A stretch of DNA of 64,000 nucleotides from Candidatus Fermentithermobacillaceae bacterium (GCA_018052455.1 JAGPNE010000001.1:176881-240880); one strand, 5' to 3'. Positions 42,273-53,041 are shown, counted from the first letter of the stretch. Program-made: numbers and translations. The notes: generated by a model from the sequence alone, not told the origin.

Positions 42273-44366
42273 ATGCAGGAGTTAGCCGCTTTTATGCGAA
42301 AACTACATTCTGGAGGAGTATTCCTATTATACAACGAAAGGGATGACCCTATGTTTCAAAAGGATCTGGCAAAGATAGAGAATGAGTTTATGGGCGGTAG
42401 TGCGTTTCAGTATGTAAGTGCAATAAGTCGTTACCATAGAATTCAAGCTAGTCCTGGATTTCGCGAGGCCGCGCATTATGTCTGCTCTACCTTGAATTCC
42501 CTTGGGATTTCTGCTGAAGTGCTGTCTTTTCCGGCCAAGTCGGGTGTGAATTGGTGGTGTGAATCGAGTTTTCAAGAATGGGATTGTAAAGACGCTGAGC
42601 TTGTGGTGATTAACAACAACCAGAGAGTACGGTTGTGTTCCTATCGTGAAAACAAGTTGTCTTTGATACAAAGAAGTCAATGCACCGATCCCAATGGCGT
42701 TGAAACTGATGTGGTTTACGTTGAAAAAGGGGAAGAACCGGATTCATACATGGGTGTAGATGTAAAAGGGAAGATCGTGTTTTCAAGAGGAAATCCGACA
42801 GCTATTGCTCAATTGGCTGTAGGAAAACATGGCGCTTTGGGGATCATACTCGATAACATGACTGAGATCCCTCCGATTAGGGATAGGCTAGAATTACCTG
42901 ATGCCAGACAATACACTTCTTTTTGGCCAGTATCAGAAAAAGAGACCCTAGGTTTTGGGTTCGTGCTCTCTCCTAGGCAAGGAGAAATGTTGAGGCGCCA
43001 ATTTGCTGCTGGCAAAGAAATAAAGGTATTTGCACGAGTTGAATCCAGGTTCTATGATGGCCAAATCGAAGTGGTTTCCGCATGCATACCTGGTGTCACG
43101 TCTGAAGAAACTGTAGCTATAGCACACCTATGCCATCCCCAACCGTCGGCAAACGACAATGCCTCCGGGTCGGGAACCTTGATAGAAACAGCTAGAGTTC
43201 TTAACACCCTCATACAGTCAGGTCAGTTAGAAAAGCCACTACGCACTATTAGATTTCTCTGGGTGCCCGAAATGACAGGCACTTATGCTTACTTGGCTTC
43301 GACTGAAAACAGTATAGAAAAAGTAATATCGGCCATTAACCTGGATATGGTGGGTGAGAACCAAGACCTATGCAAGGGTCCCCTTGTTGTCGAGAAGCCA
43401 CCTAGATCTACTCCTGGCTTTGGCGGATATCTCGCAGAGTCAATTCTAAGGTATGCTGCGAAAGAGTCGCCTAACCTCGCTGGGACATTTTCATATGCGT
43501 TGTTCAAATGGGCAGTCTCGCCATTTTCCGGAGGCAGTGATCACTGCATTTGGGCTGATCCCTCAGTAGGCGTAACATGTCCAATGCTCATACAGTGGCC
43601 TGACAAGTTCTATCACACCAGCGAGGATACAATTGATAAGGTTGATCCTCGTATGCTAAAAGTGGTTGGAACCATAACAGGAACGTATCTTTATTTTTCG
43701 GCTAATATGACGCAGAAGGAAGCCTCGTGGCTTGCTAGAGAGATGGTTTCAATGTTCCCAATCGAAGTTTACGATGCAGTAAGCTGCATCGTAAAGACTT
43801 GTAACAACCCCCGCAAAGGAGCTCGCCTCATACCTAGGCGTGTAGAGTTCCTTAAGAATAGGTGCATAGAAGACCTAAGAAGTCTCAAGAAGTTCTTTGA
43901 CTCAGAAACAGTATTTGAAGATAGCCTGCCAAAAGCAATGGATTTTCTCGAATACTCAGCAGAGCAAGTAAGGGCTACGGGCCTTCAAAGTCTGTGTAAG
44001 AAATACGGCTTGTCAGACGCAGACCTGTCATGCAGTGCGTCGTTACTTCCTGAAGATGAATGTGACCTCAGGGCTAGGAGTCTTGTCCCTACGCGGTTGT
44101 TTAGGGGACCGCTGTCATCTAGGACGAAGAATCTTCTTGTTGACGAGGTTCGGGAAAAAATGTCACAACTTCAGGCGAAGTGGAAAGAAGAATCAGCCAT
44201 ATTTCAGTACTTCGTCTACTGGGTTGATGGAAATCGCTCAATTCTGGACATTGCAGATCTCATTGAGGGCGAAACTGGCATTAGAAATACTGAGGCTCTT
44301 ATCGAATACAGTGAGATTCTGCGTGAGGCCGGTCTCATGGAGATTAGTCAGAATGTAGTCGACTAG
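42273..44366 (+). CDS. M28-type aminopeptidase-like protein with PA-like and winged-helix parts
   Basis: The 697-residue protein has an M28-type zinc peptidase core with likely ligands in HLCHPQPSANDNASGSG, the catalytic Glu in VPEMTGTYAYL, INLDMVGEN and FYHTSEDTIDKV, so it looks active. A PA-like insert (about 130-200, DVVYVEKGEEPDSYMGVDVK) precedes it, as in DUF4910-type aminopeptidases. The C-terminal 100 residues (YWVDGNRSILDIADLIEGET, YSEILREAGLMEIS) look like a winged helix. No signal peptide is seen, so it is probably cytoplasmic. ATG 42273 follows TTGGAG; ATG 42351 is an alternative. A strong terminator follows. Confidence 0.82.
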   Translation: MQELAAFMRKLHSGGVFLLYNERDDPMFQKDLAKIENEFMGGSAFQYVSAISRYHRIQASPGFREAAHYVCSTLNSLGISAEVLSFPAKSGVNWWCESSFQEWDCKDAELVVINNNQRVRLCSYRENKLSLIQRSQCTDPNGVETDVVYVEKGEEPDSYMGVDVKGKIVFSRGNPTAIAQLAVGKHGALGIILDNMTEIPPIRDRLELPDARQYTSFWPVSEKETLGFGFVLSPRQGEMLRRQFAAGKEIKVFARVESRFYDGQIEVVSACIPGVTSEETVAIAHLCHPQPSANDNASGSGTLIETARVLNTLIQSGQLEKPLRTIRFLWVPEMTGTYAYLASTENSIEKVISAINLDMVGENQDLCKGPLVVEKPPRSTPGFGGYLAESILRYAAKESPNLAGTFSYALFKWAVSPFSGGSDHCIWADPSVGVTCPMLIQWPDKFYHTSEDTIDKVDPRMLKVVGTITGTYLYFSANMTQKEASWLAREMVSMFPIEVYDAVSCIVKTCNNPRKGARLIPRRVEFLKNRCIEDLRSLKKFFDSETVFEDSLPKAMDFLEYSAEQVRATGLQSLCKKYGLSDADLSCSASLLPEDECDLRARSLVPTRLFRGPLSSRTKNLLVDEVREKMSQLQAKWKEESAIFQYFVYWVDGNRSILDIADLIEGETGIRNTEALIEYSEILREAGLMEISQNVVD

Positions 44367-44381
44367 GTTCGATTCGGGTTT

Positions 44382-44432
44382 GAACAGGTGACGTGATATA
44401 CAATAATTGAACATCGCGTCACCTGTTCTTTT
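44382..44432 (+). terminator. Intrinsic terminator after the M28-type peptidase gene
   Basis: A 16-bp stem, GAACAGGTGACGTGAT (44382-44397) with ATCGCGTCACCTGTTC (44413-44428), has one G-T wobble, a 15-base loop and a TTTT tail. It sits 16 bases after the plus-strand stop codon and shields the convergent ireB gene. Confidence 0.9.
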
Positions 44433-44447
44433 ATTGAATCCACACAT

Positions 44448-44711
44448 CTAGGTTTTGCGGTACTGGCTTATGTAGACCCGTATGAGTTCCTCAAGAATCT
44501 CATCTCGTTCGACTGTGCGAACAAGACTTCTCGCGTTGTTATGGCTTGTGATATAGGTAGGGTCACCCGATAAGAGATACCCGGCCATTTGGCTGATGGG
44601 GTTATGGCCCTTTTCTTTCAAAGCGTCGTAAACCTTGAGAATAACCTCTCTGGTCTCATTTTCAGCTTCCGGTTTGACCTTAAAGAACCTGGTTTCTTCA
44701 AATTCAGCCAT
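44448..44711 (-). CDS. ireB: IreB family regulatory phosphoprotein (UPF0297)
   Basis: IreB is a small phosphoprotein target of the Ser/Thr kinase IreK/PrkC and is linked to cell-wall stress in enterococci. The 87-residue product matches the family over its length: [40 protein letters not shown] and [15 protein letters not shown]. The phosphorylated Thr region at the N-terminus (ETRFFKVK) is partly kept. It follows alaS, the standard neighbour. Confidence 0.94.
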   Translation of the reverse strand: MAEFEETRFFKVKPEAENETREVILKVYDALKEKGHNPISQMAGYLLSGDPTYITSHNNARSLVRTVERDEILEELIRVYISQYRKT

Positions 44712-44779
44712 ACTGTAACCCTCCCCTGTTTTTGTACATTCTATCTGGAGGACAAAATATCCTCTAGGGCAATCAAATA

Positions 44780-47467
44780 TTACTTCGGAATTCCACTTAG
44801 GATTTTTGTTGCCTCCGCAGTTGCTACCTGCAGAGCCCGTTGCATCTGTGATACATTTTTTCCACCCGACTGTCCCAGATGCTTTTTGCCGCCCCCTGAG
44901 CCTCCTAGGACTTTAGCAGGTTCTTTAACGATTGCCCTAGCATCCACGCCCATGTCTGCAAGGTCATTCTGCACCATTACCATGAGAAAAGCACGTTCGT
45001 TCTTGGTCGAACCCAAAATCACGACAGATGCCCCCTGGTCTTTGAGAGCATCTCCTAGAGAACGAAGATCTTGAACATCCATATCATCGTGGCGCGATGT
45101 AACCACAATATGTCCATCGACAAGTACGGATTTCTCGCTATCTTTGATGAGTTGGGATGCAACAGTTCTAATCCTCTGCTCTTTCAAGCGCCTCACTTCG
45201 ATCTCCAAGGATGATACAGTGTTCTTAAGTTTCCCTATCTTTTCGATTATCTCATCAGAAGTGCAGTCTAGCTCGGATGATATGTCTCTAATTACCGTTA
45301 TCATGTTGTTTATCCTAGACAATGCACTTTTACCAGCTACTGCTTCTATTCTTCTTATTCCTGCCGCGACAGAGTATTGAGATTCAATTATGAAGGGACC
45401 TATTTCCCCTGTGTGAGAGACGTGTGTTCCACCGCACAACTCTCTTGAAAAACCTTCTATGTCAACTACTCTCACAGTGTCTCGGTATTTGTCCTGAAAT
45501 AGGGCTACTGCTCCTTTTTCCATTGCATCACTGAGAGTTGTTTGGTACACACGTACAGGCATATTTGCCATCACGGCCTCATTTACAATATTCTGGACTA
45601 GCTCAATCTCTTCGTCTGTTATGTCATAAGAGTAATTGAAGTCAAACCTCAAGCGCGTGCTTTGGACCAAAGAACCTGCCTGCTGGACTTCATCTCCCAA
45701 AACCTCTCTCAAGGCTCTGTGGAGCAAATGTGTCGCTGTGTGGTGTTGTTTGAGACCTTGCCTCCGTTGACTGTCAACTACAGCGATGAGACTCTGTCCT
45801 AAACTTAAGCCTTGTCCATGGACTTTTATGCGATGAAGCACTGTTCCGTTTGGTGCTTTTTCAACTTGCATGATGGTAGCTACGATGTCTTCGGAACCTG
45901 CAACCTTCACAAAACCGGTGTCGTTCTCCTGCCCTCCGGACGTTGCGTAAAAAGGCGTCTTATCGAATACGACTACACCTTCAGAGTTTGGCTCTAGCTC
46001 TGACACCCTGTCTTGTTCGGCAACAATACCTATGATCTTCACTTCATCTTCTGTGAGGTCATACCCAGTAAACTCTGTAGGAGGCAAATCGCTTATCAGA
46101 TCATATACCTCCAAATCATGGAGAAGATTGTTTTTTCGTGCTTTTCTACCTCGTTCTCTTTGCTCTTCAAGGAGCCTTTCAAAGCCAGTCTCATCAACTG
46201 AAAGGCCTGCTTCTCGAGCCAGGTCCTTGGTCAGGTCGATGGGAAAACCGAAAGTATCATACAGCATGAATGCTTGGGTACCAGGCACAGCCTTGAGGCC
46301 TTGTTTGGCAGATTCAGCGATTATTTCAATCGCCTTGGACTGCCCGCTTTCCAGCGTGACTAGGAATTTCTCCTCATCCCTGGTAAGCACGTCCATTATG
46401 AATCGTTCCTTTTCATGTAGTTCCGGATAAGCACTGCCCATAATATCTACGACTACGGGCACCAGATCTGCTAAAAATGGCCTCTTTATCCCTATAACTT
46501 GTCCAAATCTCATGGCCCGTCTGAGTATACGCCTCATTACGTAACCTCTGCCCTCGTTTGACGGGTGAACTCCATCGCTAGCAAGGAAGGTACAGGCCCG
46601 CGCATGATCGGCTATTACTCTGGAAGCAAACACTTGATTCGGAGTCTCACCGTCCAGGCCAGAGATTTGCCACACTTTGCGTATGAGGGGAACGAAAAGG
46701 TCTGTGTCAAAATTGCTGTCAACCCCCTGAAGAACTGACGCAATCCTCTCAAGTCCCATACCTGTGTCAATACTTGGTTTCGGCAAAGGGGTGAGGGTTC
46801 CGCGTTCATCCCTAAAATACTGCATAAAGACCAGATTCCATATTTCCAACCACCTGTCGCAGTCGCATGTCCCAATACCGCAGTGAGGACCGCATCGATG
46901 CTCCTCGCCTCTGTCGACTATGATCTCAGAGCAAGGTCCGCACGGACCGGTATCCCCCATGGACCAGAAGTTCTCTTTCTCGTCGAGACGGACTATCCTA
47001 GATTCGGGTAACGAAGAGGTGCTTTTCCAAAGTGATTCTGCTTCATCATCATCTTTGAAAACAGTAACCCATAAATGTTCTTGAGGGATCTCAAGCACAT
47101 TTACAAGAAAGTCCCACGCATACTCTATGGCCTCTTTCTTGAAATAGTCGCCAAATGAGAAATTACCGAGCATTTCAAAGAAAGTGTGATGGCGCTTTGT
47201 GAATCCCACGTTATCCAGGTCGTTGTGCTTGCCACCTGCCCGGACACATTTTTGAGAACTGACAGCTTTTTCGTATGGTCTTGATTCAAGTCCCAAGAAC
47301 ACGTTTTTGAATTGGACCATACCCGCATTTGTAAACAGTAACGTAGGGTCATTATGTGGTACCAGCGATGAACTTGGTACCACTGTATGTCCCTGGTCAC
47401 TGAAATAATCAAGAAAAGAGCGGCGTATTTCGTTTGACGAAAGACGCTTCCCGATGCTTCCCGACAT
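44780..47467 (-). CDS. alaS: Alanyl-tRNA synthetase
   Basis: The 895-residue class II enzyme has the catalytic part ([40 protein letters not shown]), the editing domain with zinc ligands in [17 protein letters not shown] and [16 protein letters not shown], and a C-terminal DHHA1 domain ending [17 protein letters not shown]. It charges tRNA-Ala and clears Ser/Gly-tRNA-Ala. Length is normal. ATG 47467 follows GGGAGGGG. Confidence 0.98.
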   Translation of the reverse strand: MSGSIGKRLSSNEIRRSFLDYFSDQGHTVVPSSSLVPHNDPTLLFTNAGMVQFKNVFLGLESRPYEKAVSSQKCVRAGGKHNDLDNVGFTKRHHTFFEMLGNFSFGDYFKKEAIEYAWDFLVNVLEIPQEHLWVTVFKDDDEAESLWKSTSSLPESRIVRLDEKENFWSMGDTGPCGPCSEIIVDRGEEHRCGPHCGIGTCDCDRWLEIWNLVFMQYFRDERGTLTPLPKPSIDTGMGLERIASVLQGVDSNFDTDLFVPLIRKVWQISGLDGETPNQVFASRVIADHARACTFLASDGVHPSNEGRGYVMRRILRRAMRFGQVIGIKRPFLADLVPVVVDIMGSAYPELHEKERFIMDVLTRDEEKFLVTLESGQSKAIEIIAESAKQGLKAVPGTQAFMLYDTFGFPIDLTKDLAREAGLSVDETGFERLLEEQRERGRKARKNNLLHDLEVYDLISDLPPTEFTGYDLTEDEVKIIGIVAEQDRVSELEPNSEGVVVFDKTPFYATSGGQENDTGFVKVAGSEDIVATIMQVEKAPNGTVLHRIKVHGQGLSLGQSLIAVVDSQRRQGLKQHHTATHLLHRALREVLGDEVQQAGSLVQSTRLRFDFNYSYDITDEEIELVQNIVNEAVMANMPVRVYQTTLSDAMEKGAVALFQDKYRDTVRVVDIEGFSRELCGGTHVSHTGEIGPFIIESQYSVAAGIRRIEAVAGKSALSRINNMITVIRDISSELDCTSDEIIEKIGKLKNTVSSLEIEVRRLKEQRIRTVASQLIKDSEKSVLVDGHIVVTSRHDDMDVQDLRSLGDALKDQGASVVILGSTKNERAFLMVMVQNDLADMGVDARAIVKEPAKVLGGSGGGKKHLGQSGGKNVSQMQRALQVATAEATKILSGIPK

Positions 47468-47502
47468 ATGTGAACCCCTCCCTGGCCTGCTGCTTTCCGA
47501 TA

Positions 47503-49257
47503 CTACCTCGACTCTAATGCGCTATAGCGTGCTAACTCTTTGTGCAGGATACCCTTTACTTCGTCCAAGAGTTTGCTGATAGGAATGATTTGCGCCTCCG
47601 ATTCCCTTCTAAGTTTCACTTCAGCTCCACCCAAACTAAGGCTCCGACTCGAGATCGTGATCCTAAGTGGCATACCCAAGAGATCTGCATCGTTGAACTT
47701 GACGCCGGCTGATTCATCTCTGTCGTCGTAAAGCACTTCTATCTTGTCTTCTGAAAGCATCGTGTACACTTCTTCACACGTATCTAGAACCTCTTCAGAC
47801 GTTCCCAGACCAAGAAGATGAATCTGGTAAGGAGCTACAGTTACCGGCCACATGATACCATGCTCGTCGTGGTTCTCCTCGATGACGCATGCAAGGAGCC
47901 TTCCAACTCCCATACCGTAACAGCCCATTACTAGGGGCAGAAGGGTACCTTTTTCTGACTGAAAATAAGCACCCATCGCCTTGGAGTACCTAGTTCCAAG
48001 CATAAAGGTATTGCCTACCTCGATACCTCTTTTTACCTCTAGCGGTGAACCGCATATGGCGCAAGGGTCATTCTCTCTAGCTGCTGCTATCTCGCCTGTG
48101 ATATCCACCTTGAAGTCTCTGCCAGGCACAACATTTAGCATATGGTAATCGATTCTGTTGGCACCAGCCACATATGATCGAGAGCCTAGCACGCTATCAT
48201 CTGCAACTACTGTGAACTGATCAAGCCCCATAGGAGACAAAAAACCCTGTATCAGCCCATGATCATGGATCTCATCTGGTAGAGCCCGTCTGACCTCAGA
48301 GGCATTCAGAAGATTTGCCAGTTTTCTTTCGTTTACGTCCAAGTCGCCGCGAATCGCAACCAGAACAGGTTTTTCGGTTCCCTCAGCAAAATACACCATC
48401 GTTTTCAAACTCGAAGTAGGACTTACTCCCAGGAAGCTGCACACGAGATCGATCGTATTTGTGCCAGGCGTATGCACTTCTCGGGGTGCTTCTAGTGATT
48501 CGAGCTTCGCGGCGTTTTTTTCTTCAACGGTTTTATTCTTGTCAAATATAGCCACTTCGCGATTTGCCGCGTAACCGCACTTAGGGCAAAGAATAATAGT
48601 ATCTTCACCCGCTTCTGTAACGTAAGTAAACTCGTGAGCCTGGCTCCCGCCCATCATGCCGACGTCGGAAAGCACCTTTACTACCGGCACGCCGCATCTT
48701 TCACATATTTTGTCGTAGGCCTCACACATTGAAGGGTAATATGCTCTTAGGTCATCTTCACTGGTATGGAAACTGTAAGCGTCCTTCATGACAAATTCTC
48801 GTACCCTTACGAGCCCTCCCCTGGACCTTGGTTCGTCTCTAAACTTTGTTTGAATGTGATATACGACAGACGGCAGCTGTCTGTAAGAATCTATGAAATG
48901 CCGGGCAAGGTCAGTGACCGGTTCCTCATGAGTCATAGCCAAACACATGTCTCTTCCTGATCTGTCTTTGAATCTTGCCATCTCAGGACCGATCTCATAC
49001 CATCTGCCGGACTCAATCCAGATATCCGCTGGATTAACGACTGGCATGCATAGCTCCTGACCACCGATTGCATCCATTTCCTCTCGCATTATGTTCTCGA
49101 TCTTCTTAACACTTCGCCAAGCAAGAGGCATGTAAGTGTATATCCCGGCTGCGAGTTTTGAAATCAGACCGCCCCTGAGCATCAGACCGTGCGATGGCAT
49201 CTCAACTTCGGATGGTTTTTCACGTAAGGTTCTCCCAAAAGATCTACTCAAGCGCAT
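47503..49257 (-). CDS. proS: Prolyl-tRNA synthetase (bacterial type with editing insert)
   Basis: The 584-residue enzyme shows class II motif 1 (FGRTLREKPSEVEMPSHGLM), motif 2 (YHIQTKFRDEPRSRGGLVRV) and motif 3 (LPLVMGCYGMGVGRLLACVI) and the cis-editing insert between motifs 2 and 3 (about 240-370, FLGVSPTSSLKTMVYFAEGT), followed by an anticodon-binding domain. It is the bacterial, not archaeal, type. It lies 35 bases upstream of alaS. Confidence 0.97.
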   Translation of the reverse strand: MRLSRSFGRTLREKPSEVEMPSHGLMLRGGLISKLAAGIYTYMPLAWRSVKKIENIMREEMDAIGGQELCMPVVNPADIWIESGRWYEIGPEMARFKDRSGRDMCLAMTHEEPVTDLARHFIDSYRQLPSVVYHIQTKFRDEPRSRGGLVRVREFVMKDAYSFHTSEDDLRAYYPSMCEAYDKICERCGVPVVKVLSDVGMMGGSQAHEFTYVTEAGEDTIILCPKCGYAANREVAIFDKNKTVEEKNAAKLESLEAPREVHTPGTNTIDLVCSFLGVSPTSSLKTMVYFAEGTEKPVLVAIRGDLDVNERKLANLLNASEVRRALPDEIHDHGLIQGFLSPMGLDQFTVVADDSVLGSRSYVAGANRIDYHMLNVVPGRDFKVDITGEIAAARENDPCAICGSPLEVKRGIEVGNTFMLGTRYSKAMGAYFQSEKGTLLPLVMGCYGMGVGRLLACVIEENHDEHGIMWPVTVAPYQIHLLGLGTSEEVLDTCEEVYTMLSEDKIEVLYDDRDESAGVKFNDADLLGMPLRITISSRSLSLGGAEVKLRRESEAQIIPISKLLDEVKGILHKELARYSALESR

Positions 49258-49296
49258 ATTCTTTTACCCCCAGTGTAAGTATACGAAACAAGACAC

Positions 49297-49330
49297 AAAA
49301 ACACACGCGGGCCCAAAAATCTACCCGTGC
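49297..49330 (-). terminator. Possible weak terminator after the MFS gene
   Basis: On the minus strand GCACGGG and CCCGCGTG can pair imperfectly around an AT-rich loop, followed by TTTTTGTG. The stem has a bulge, so strength is uncertain. It lies between the MFS stop and proS. Confidence 0.35.
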
Positions 49331-49349
49331 TTTTCCGTATATCCATATT

Positions 49350-50669
49350 CTATCCTGACTGCTTGTCGAGATAGTTAAGCAACAAAAATGTTAGGCTGCC
49401 TGCTACACGTAGACCGGCGCATATGATAAATGCCCAGAAGAACCCAAACTTATCGCCCAAACCTACCCCAACCATGGGTGCAAAAATGGCAGATGCATTT
49501 ATAACGGTTGTGTAGTAAGCAATATAGGTCGCCTTGTTCTCTGTTGGAGTAACGTCAAGCAGCGTGTTGAACAGCGATAGGTTCACTCCTGCAAAAATGG
49601 CGCCTGTAAGGAAATTGAAAACCCCTATTGTAGCTAGGCTTTTTGAAAAAGCGTAGACTGTAGGGACTACAAAAATCCATATTCCCGAAGCAAAAAGCGT
49701 CTTCAAGTTGCCATGTTTGGTTAAGACCTTAGGCCAGAAACTGTAACCTACGATCGAGCCCACCGTGTTTGAAAGACTCAAAATGCTTATCCATGTATTC
49801 GTAGCACCAAGCTCTTTAACTTGATAAAGAGTGAACAAAGGCCATGGGATTTGCCATGCAAAGTGGAAAATGAGGGACGCGAGCATGAACCGTAGGAATT
49901 CGGTATGCTTAGATATCTCGCGTACTTCGTTGGCGAGAGATTGCAGCAGGCCTTCACTCTCGCCCGAATTATTGCGGTCGCGATTGTCGATTGCGTCTGT
50001 GTCTTTCACAACGTTTTCTTCCAGTCGATTGAACAGATAGACTTCTACGACTGCCATGGCAAACGCCGCCGCAAAAACAACTTGGTAACCCACTGGAAAC
50101 CCTATGGCATCTATTAGCATTCCCGTAAGGAGCACAGTGATAGTTCCCGACAGGTTGATGAGCTTGTTTCTCAGAGCGAAAGCATCCGCACGCCTTGAGA
50201 CTGGGATCACTTTAGATATGTAAGCCTGCCACCCGACATTAAACACTGAACCGGGCATATTCATCAGCGCGACTAGTATGACCAGCATTGATGCTCTTTT
50301 GTCTTCTGTAAAGAAAGGTATGAAAGAAATCAGGAGATAAAAGAGCCTGTGAAAAAGGATGAGTTTCGACAGTATCTCCTTCTGATTTGACCTTTTGTCT
50401 AGATATCTGGCGCCTGGTATCATAGATAGCAGGCTCACAAGTGCAGGGCCTGAAGACAAAAGTCCTACCTGGAAGTTTGAAGCGCCAATCTTTATCGCAA
50501 AAATGCCTATGAACGGAGAGGCGAGATTAAGCGAAATACTATCCACTATTCCGTGGTATACATTGATCCTAACGTTACGTTCCGTTCTTGAAAACTCTGG
50601 CTCATTAGGATCTACCTCATGGTGTAAGTCCTGGGATAATGTTGAAAACATGTTCTTTAGGTTTAGCAT
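49350..50669 (-). CDS. MFS transporter
   Basis: The 439-residue protein has about 12 hydrophobic segments in two halves separated by a polar loop (about 195-225) and an MFS-like loop (SMIPGARYLDKRSNQKE) after helix 2-3. The N-terminal 40 residues are polar. Substrate cannot be told. It lies downstream of an aldo/keto reductase gene, but the 90-base gap does not prove an operon. Confidence 0.85.
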   Translation of the reverse strand: MLNLKNMFSTLSQDLHHEVDPNEPEFSRTERNVRINVYHGIVDSISLNLASPFIGIFAIKIGASNFQVGLLSSGPALVSLLSMIPGARYLDKRSNQKEILSKLILFHRLFYLLISFIPFFTEDKRASMLVILVALMNMPGSVFNVGWQAYISKVIPVSRRADAFALRNKLINLSGTITVLLTGMLIDAIGFPVGYQVVFAAAFAMAVVEVYLFNRLEENVVKDTDAIDNRDRNNSGESEGLLQSLANEVREISKHTEFLRFMLASLIFHFAWQIPWPLFTLYQVKELGATNTWISILSLSNTVGSIVGYSFWPKVLTKHGNLKTLFASGIWIFVVPTVYAFSKSLATIGVFNFLTGAIFAGVNLSLFNTLLDVTPTENKATYIAYYTTVINASAIFAPMVGVGLGDKFGFFWAFIICAGLRVAGSLTFLLLNYLDKQSG

Positions 50670-50759
50670 TGTCTACCGTCTCGCCCCCATTCGGTTCGTA
50701 GTATTTGTTAGCTTGCTGAAAATGAGAGATTGTTCCTTGGTTCTCACAAGATGCTCTTG

Positions 50760-51716
50760 CTAGACTAATCTTATGGCGAATTCAGGACACACAGGCGCGC
50801 AATACCCGCACAGTATGCACTTTGCACTGTCGTTATGCGCTTTGCCGCTAACCAAGGACATTGCCATATTGGGACAAATATCCACACAGGTGCCACATCC
50901 CTTGCAAAAAGCCTGAATGATCAGTTTCTTTGCATGTAGAGTGCGGTCTGAGAGATCCTCAGGAACTTCCTTTCCCTCAAATATGCGCAGATTCATATCA
51001 AGTTCATCGTTATTGACCATGCCTACTGCTACCGAACTCACACCCTCAAGATGCCGAACATAGTTAAAAGCACCTTCTCTATCTGACAAGAGATTTCCTC
51101 CTCCAAGTGCTTTCATGGCATAGATACCTTTACCCGCCGAAGACGCCTCGGCGATAGCTTCTGCCATTTGGTCCCTAGTCCCATGCAGAATTCCTAGCCC
51201 TTCGATGTTTATTATTGGAAATACCACATCGATCTCATCCACATCTTTTGCCGCTCTAACTACTTCTACTGAATGCGTCGATATACCGACGGCACGGATT
51301 AGGCCTTTGGCTTTGCAATCTACCAAACATTCTAAAGCACCCTTGCGGTCTTCGAACACCTTTGAATCTACCCTGGCTGCATGTAGGTGGAATATATCTA
51401 GGGTATCTCTATCAAGAACTTGTCTCGCCTCTAGAACAGCCGCCTTCATATCAGAATATGTTGTGGCCGCAGATTTGGTTGCGATTACAACATCGTACTT
51501 CCTATCTCCCAGACTGTCCAGGGCGTTCTTGATATGTGGGTAAGTGCTATAGCTTTGGGCGGTATCCAAGAAGTTGATCCCACGTAAGATACCCTCTTTT
51601 ATGAGTTCGCCGCCTCTTTCAGGTGACAATCCAAACTGATTAGGACCCATAGGCAGAACACCGAAACATAGTTCAGTTACGCTTATACCGGTTTTTCCGA
51701 GATAGTTCTTTTTCAC
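50760..51716 (-). CDS. Aldo/keto reductase with C-terminal 2[4Fe-4S] ferredoxin domain (copy 2)
   Basis: The 318-residue product has the same layout as the protein at 39205-40155: an aldo/keto reductase barrel (YLGKTGISVTELCFGVLPMG, INFLDTAQSYSTYPHIK, IFHLHAARV) and two C-terminal clusters, CKGCGTCVDIC and CILCGYCAPVC. I use GTG 51716 (MKKNYLGKTG) behind GGAGGG; the open frame extends to 51857 but that part looks non-coding and crosses the dinB promoter region. Function in detail is unknown. Confidence 0.9.
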   Translation of the reverse strand: MKKNYLGKTGISVTELCFGVLPMGPNQFGLSPERGGELIKEGILRGINFLDTAQSYSTYPHIKNALDSLGDRKYDVVIATKSAATTYSDMKAAVLEARQVLDRDTLDIFHLHAARVDSKVFEDRKGALECLVDCKAKGLIRAVGISTHSVEVVRAAKDVDEIDVVFPIINIEGLGILHGTRDQMAEAIAEASSAGKGIYAMKALGGGNLLSDREGAFNYVRHLEGVSSVAVGMVNNDELDMNLRIFEGKEVPEDLSDRTLHAKKLIIQAFCKGCGTCVDICPNMAMSLVSGKAHNDSAKCILCGYCAPVCPEFAIRLV

Positions 51717-51762
51717 GACTTGTCCCTCCAATACGCAAGCCCTTTCATATTCCCTCTTGTCT

Positions 51763-51770
51763 ATTATAAT
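51763..51770. promoter_or_regulatory. Overlapping divergent -10 boxes for dinB and the aldo/keto reductase
   Basis: ATTATAAT gives TATAAT on the plus strand (51765-51770) and on the minus strand (51768-51763). It lies in the 100-base spacer between the two divergent starts. -35 elements on both sides are poor, so only the shared -10 is proposed. Confidence 0.4.
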
Positions 51771-51816
51771 GAATACGTGGACGTGTTTGTATTGCAGGCA
51801 CGAAGGAATGGTCAAA

Positions 51817-53010
51817 ATGTGCGCCATTGATCGGACTATGTCGGAAAGGATCATCATTCACGTAGATGCAGATGCCTTCTTTGCGTCGGTCGAGCAAAGA
51901 GACAACCCAGAGCTCCGTGGTAAGCCGGTCATCGTAGGAAGCGATCCTCGAAGCAGAGGTGTCGTCGCTACCTGCTCATATGAGGCTAGGGCTTTCGGAG
52001 TTCACTCGGCCATGCCTTCTTTTCAAGCATATAGACTGTGCCCTCAGGCAGTTTTTGTCAGACCCCGGATGAATAAGTATCAAGAAGTATCATCTGCGAT
52101 GTTTGAGATCTTCAACAGGTACTCGCCAATTGTAGAGAAGCTATCTATTGATGAAGCTTTCGCTGATGTTACGGGGTCTGACGGAAGTAAAGTAGCAAAC
52201 TGCATACGGGAAGATGTGAGAAAGGAAATCGGAATAACAGTTACAGTAGGTGTTTCTTACTGCAAGTACCTGGCAAAAATCGCTTCAGACCTCGCCAAGC
52301 CTGACGGTCTGACGATAACAGGTTGCGAGGACGTGCATTCCTTTCTTTCAGATCTGCCTGTGTCGCGTCTCCCGGGAATAGGTCCCAAGACCCAGTCTAG
52401 ATTGGCTTCTATGGGAATATCACGAGTGGGCACTATGCGTGAGATGCCGGAAGATTGGTTTGTTCGAGTATTTGGAAAAAGAGGAACCCGTGTTTTGGAG
52501 CTGTGCAACGGAATAGATAACGACCCGGTGATCCCGCATCAAGATGCAAAATCTATAAGTGAGGAGATCACCTTTCCTCAAGATATTTCTGGGACAAAGG
52601 ACCTCAAACCGTACCTGGCAGATCTGTGTCAGAATGTGTCTTTCCGGTTGAGAAAATCTGGACTCAAATGCAAGACAGTCGGCATAAAGGTAAGGTTTAG
52701 CGACTTTACCACCATAACTAGGGACCAGAGTCTTCACGTACCTGTTTCGTCAGATGCGGATCTGTTTAGACAGGCGATGGCTCTCCTTAACACGGTTTCT
52801 ACCGCTAAAGCAGTACGTTTGTTGGGGGTCTGTGTAAAAGGATTGGTTCCAGAAACCGAAGTGAACCCAACCTTGTTTCGAACACAGACGTCTGCGTGGG
52901 ACGATGTGTCCAAATCCCAGGACGAGCTGCGTGCCAAATACGGCAAGCCGGTCTTGTTCCTAGGAGCCTCGATGAGGACTAAGGAACGTAAGGCCCAAGA
53001 AGAGAAATGA
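51817..53010 (+). CDS. dinB: DNA polymerase IV (Y family)
   Basis: Translesion polymerase. The product (397 residues from ATG 51817) has the catalytic motifs HVDADAFFASVEQRDNPELR and KLSIDEAFADVTGSDGSK, the helix-hairpin-helix region (RLPGIGPKTQSRLASMGI) and a little-finger domain (about 240-350, ISEEITFPQDISGTKDLKPY). The start follows AAGGA at 9 bases; ATG 51838 (MSERIII) is the shorter alternative. No clear beta-clamp motif is obvious at the C-terminus (SMRTKERKAQEEK). Confidence 0.94.
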   Translation: MCAIDRTMSERIIIHVDADAFFASVEQRDNPELRGKPVIVGSDPRSRGVVATCSYEARAFGVHSAMPSFQAYRLCPQAVFVRPRMNKYQEVSSAMFEIFNRYSPIVEKLSIDEAFADVTGSDGSKVANCIREDVRKEIGITVTVGVSYCKYLAKIASDLAKPDGLTITGCEDVHSFLSDLPVSRLPGIGPKTQSRLASMGISRVGTMREMPEDWFVRVFGKRGTRVLELCNGIDNDPVIPHQDAKSISEEITFPQDISGTKDLKPYLADLCQNVSFRLRKSGLKCKTVGIKVRFSDFTTITRDQSLHVPVSSDADLFRQAMALLNTVSTAKAVRLLGVCVKGLVPETEVNPTLFRTQTSAWDDVSKSQDELRAKYGKPVLFLGASMRTKERKAQEEK

Positions 53011-53041
53011 TACCCGTAGCCTGAGGCCAGGGGTATCATTT
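53005..53041. terminator. Bidirectional terminator between dinB and the thiolase gene
   Basis: AAATGATACCC (53005-53015) and GGGTATCATTT (53031-53041) form a perfect 11-bp stem. The A-rich left arm and T-rich right arm give short U-tracts on either strand. It includes the dinB stop codon and serves two convergent genes. Confidence 0.75.

Noticed and set aside
51717..51857. N-terminal extension of the second aldo/keto reductase
   Set aside because: It would run through the divergent dinB promoter region, has no family match, and a GTG with a good SD stands at 51716.
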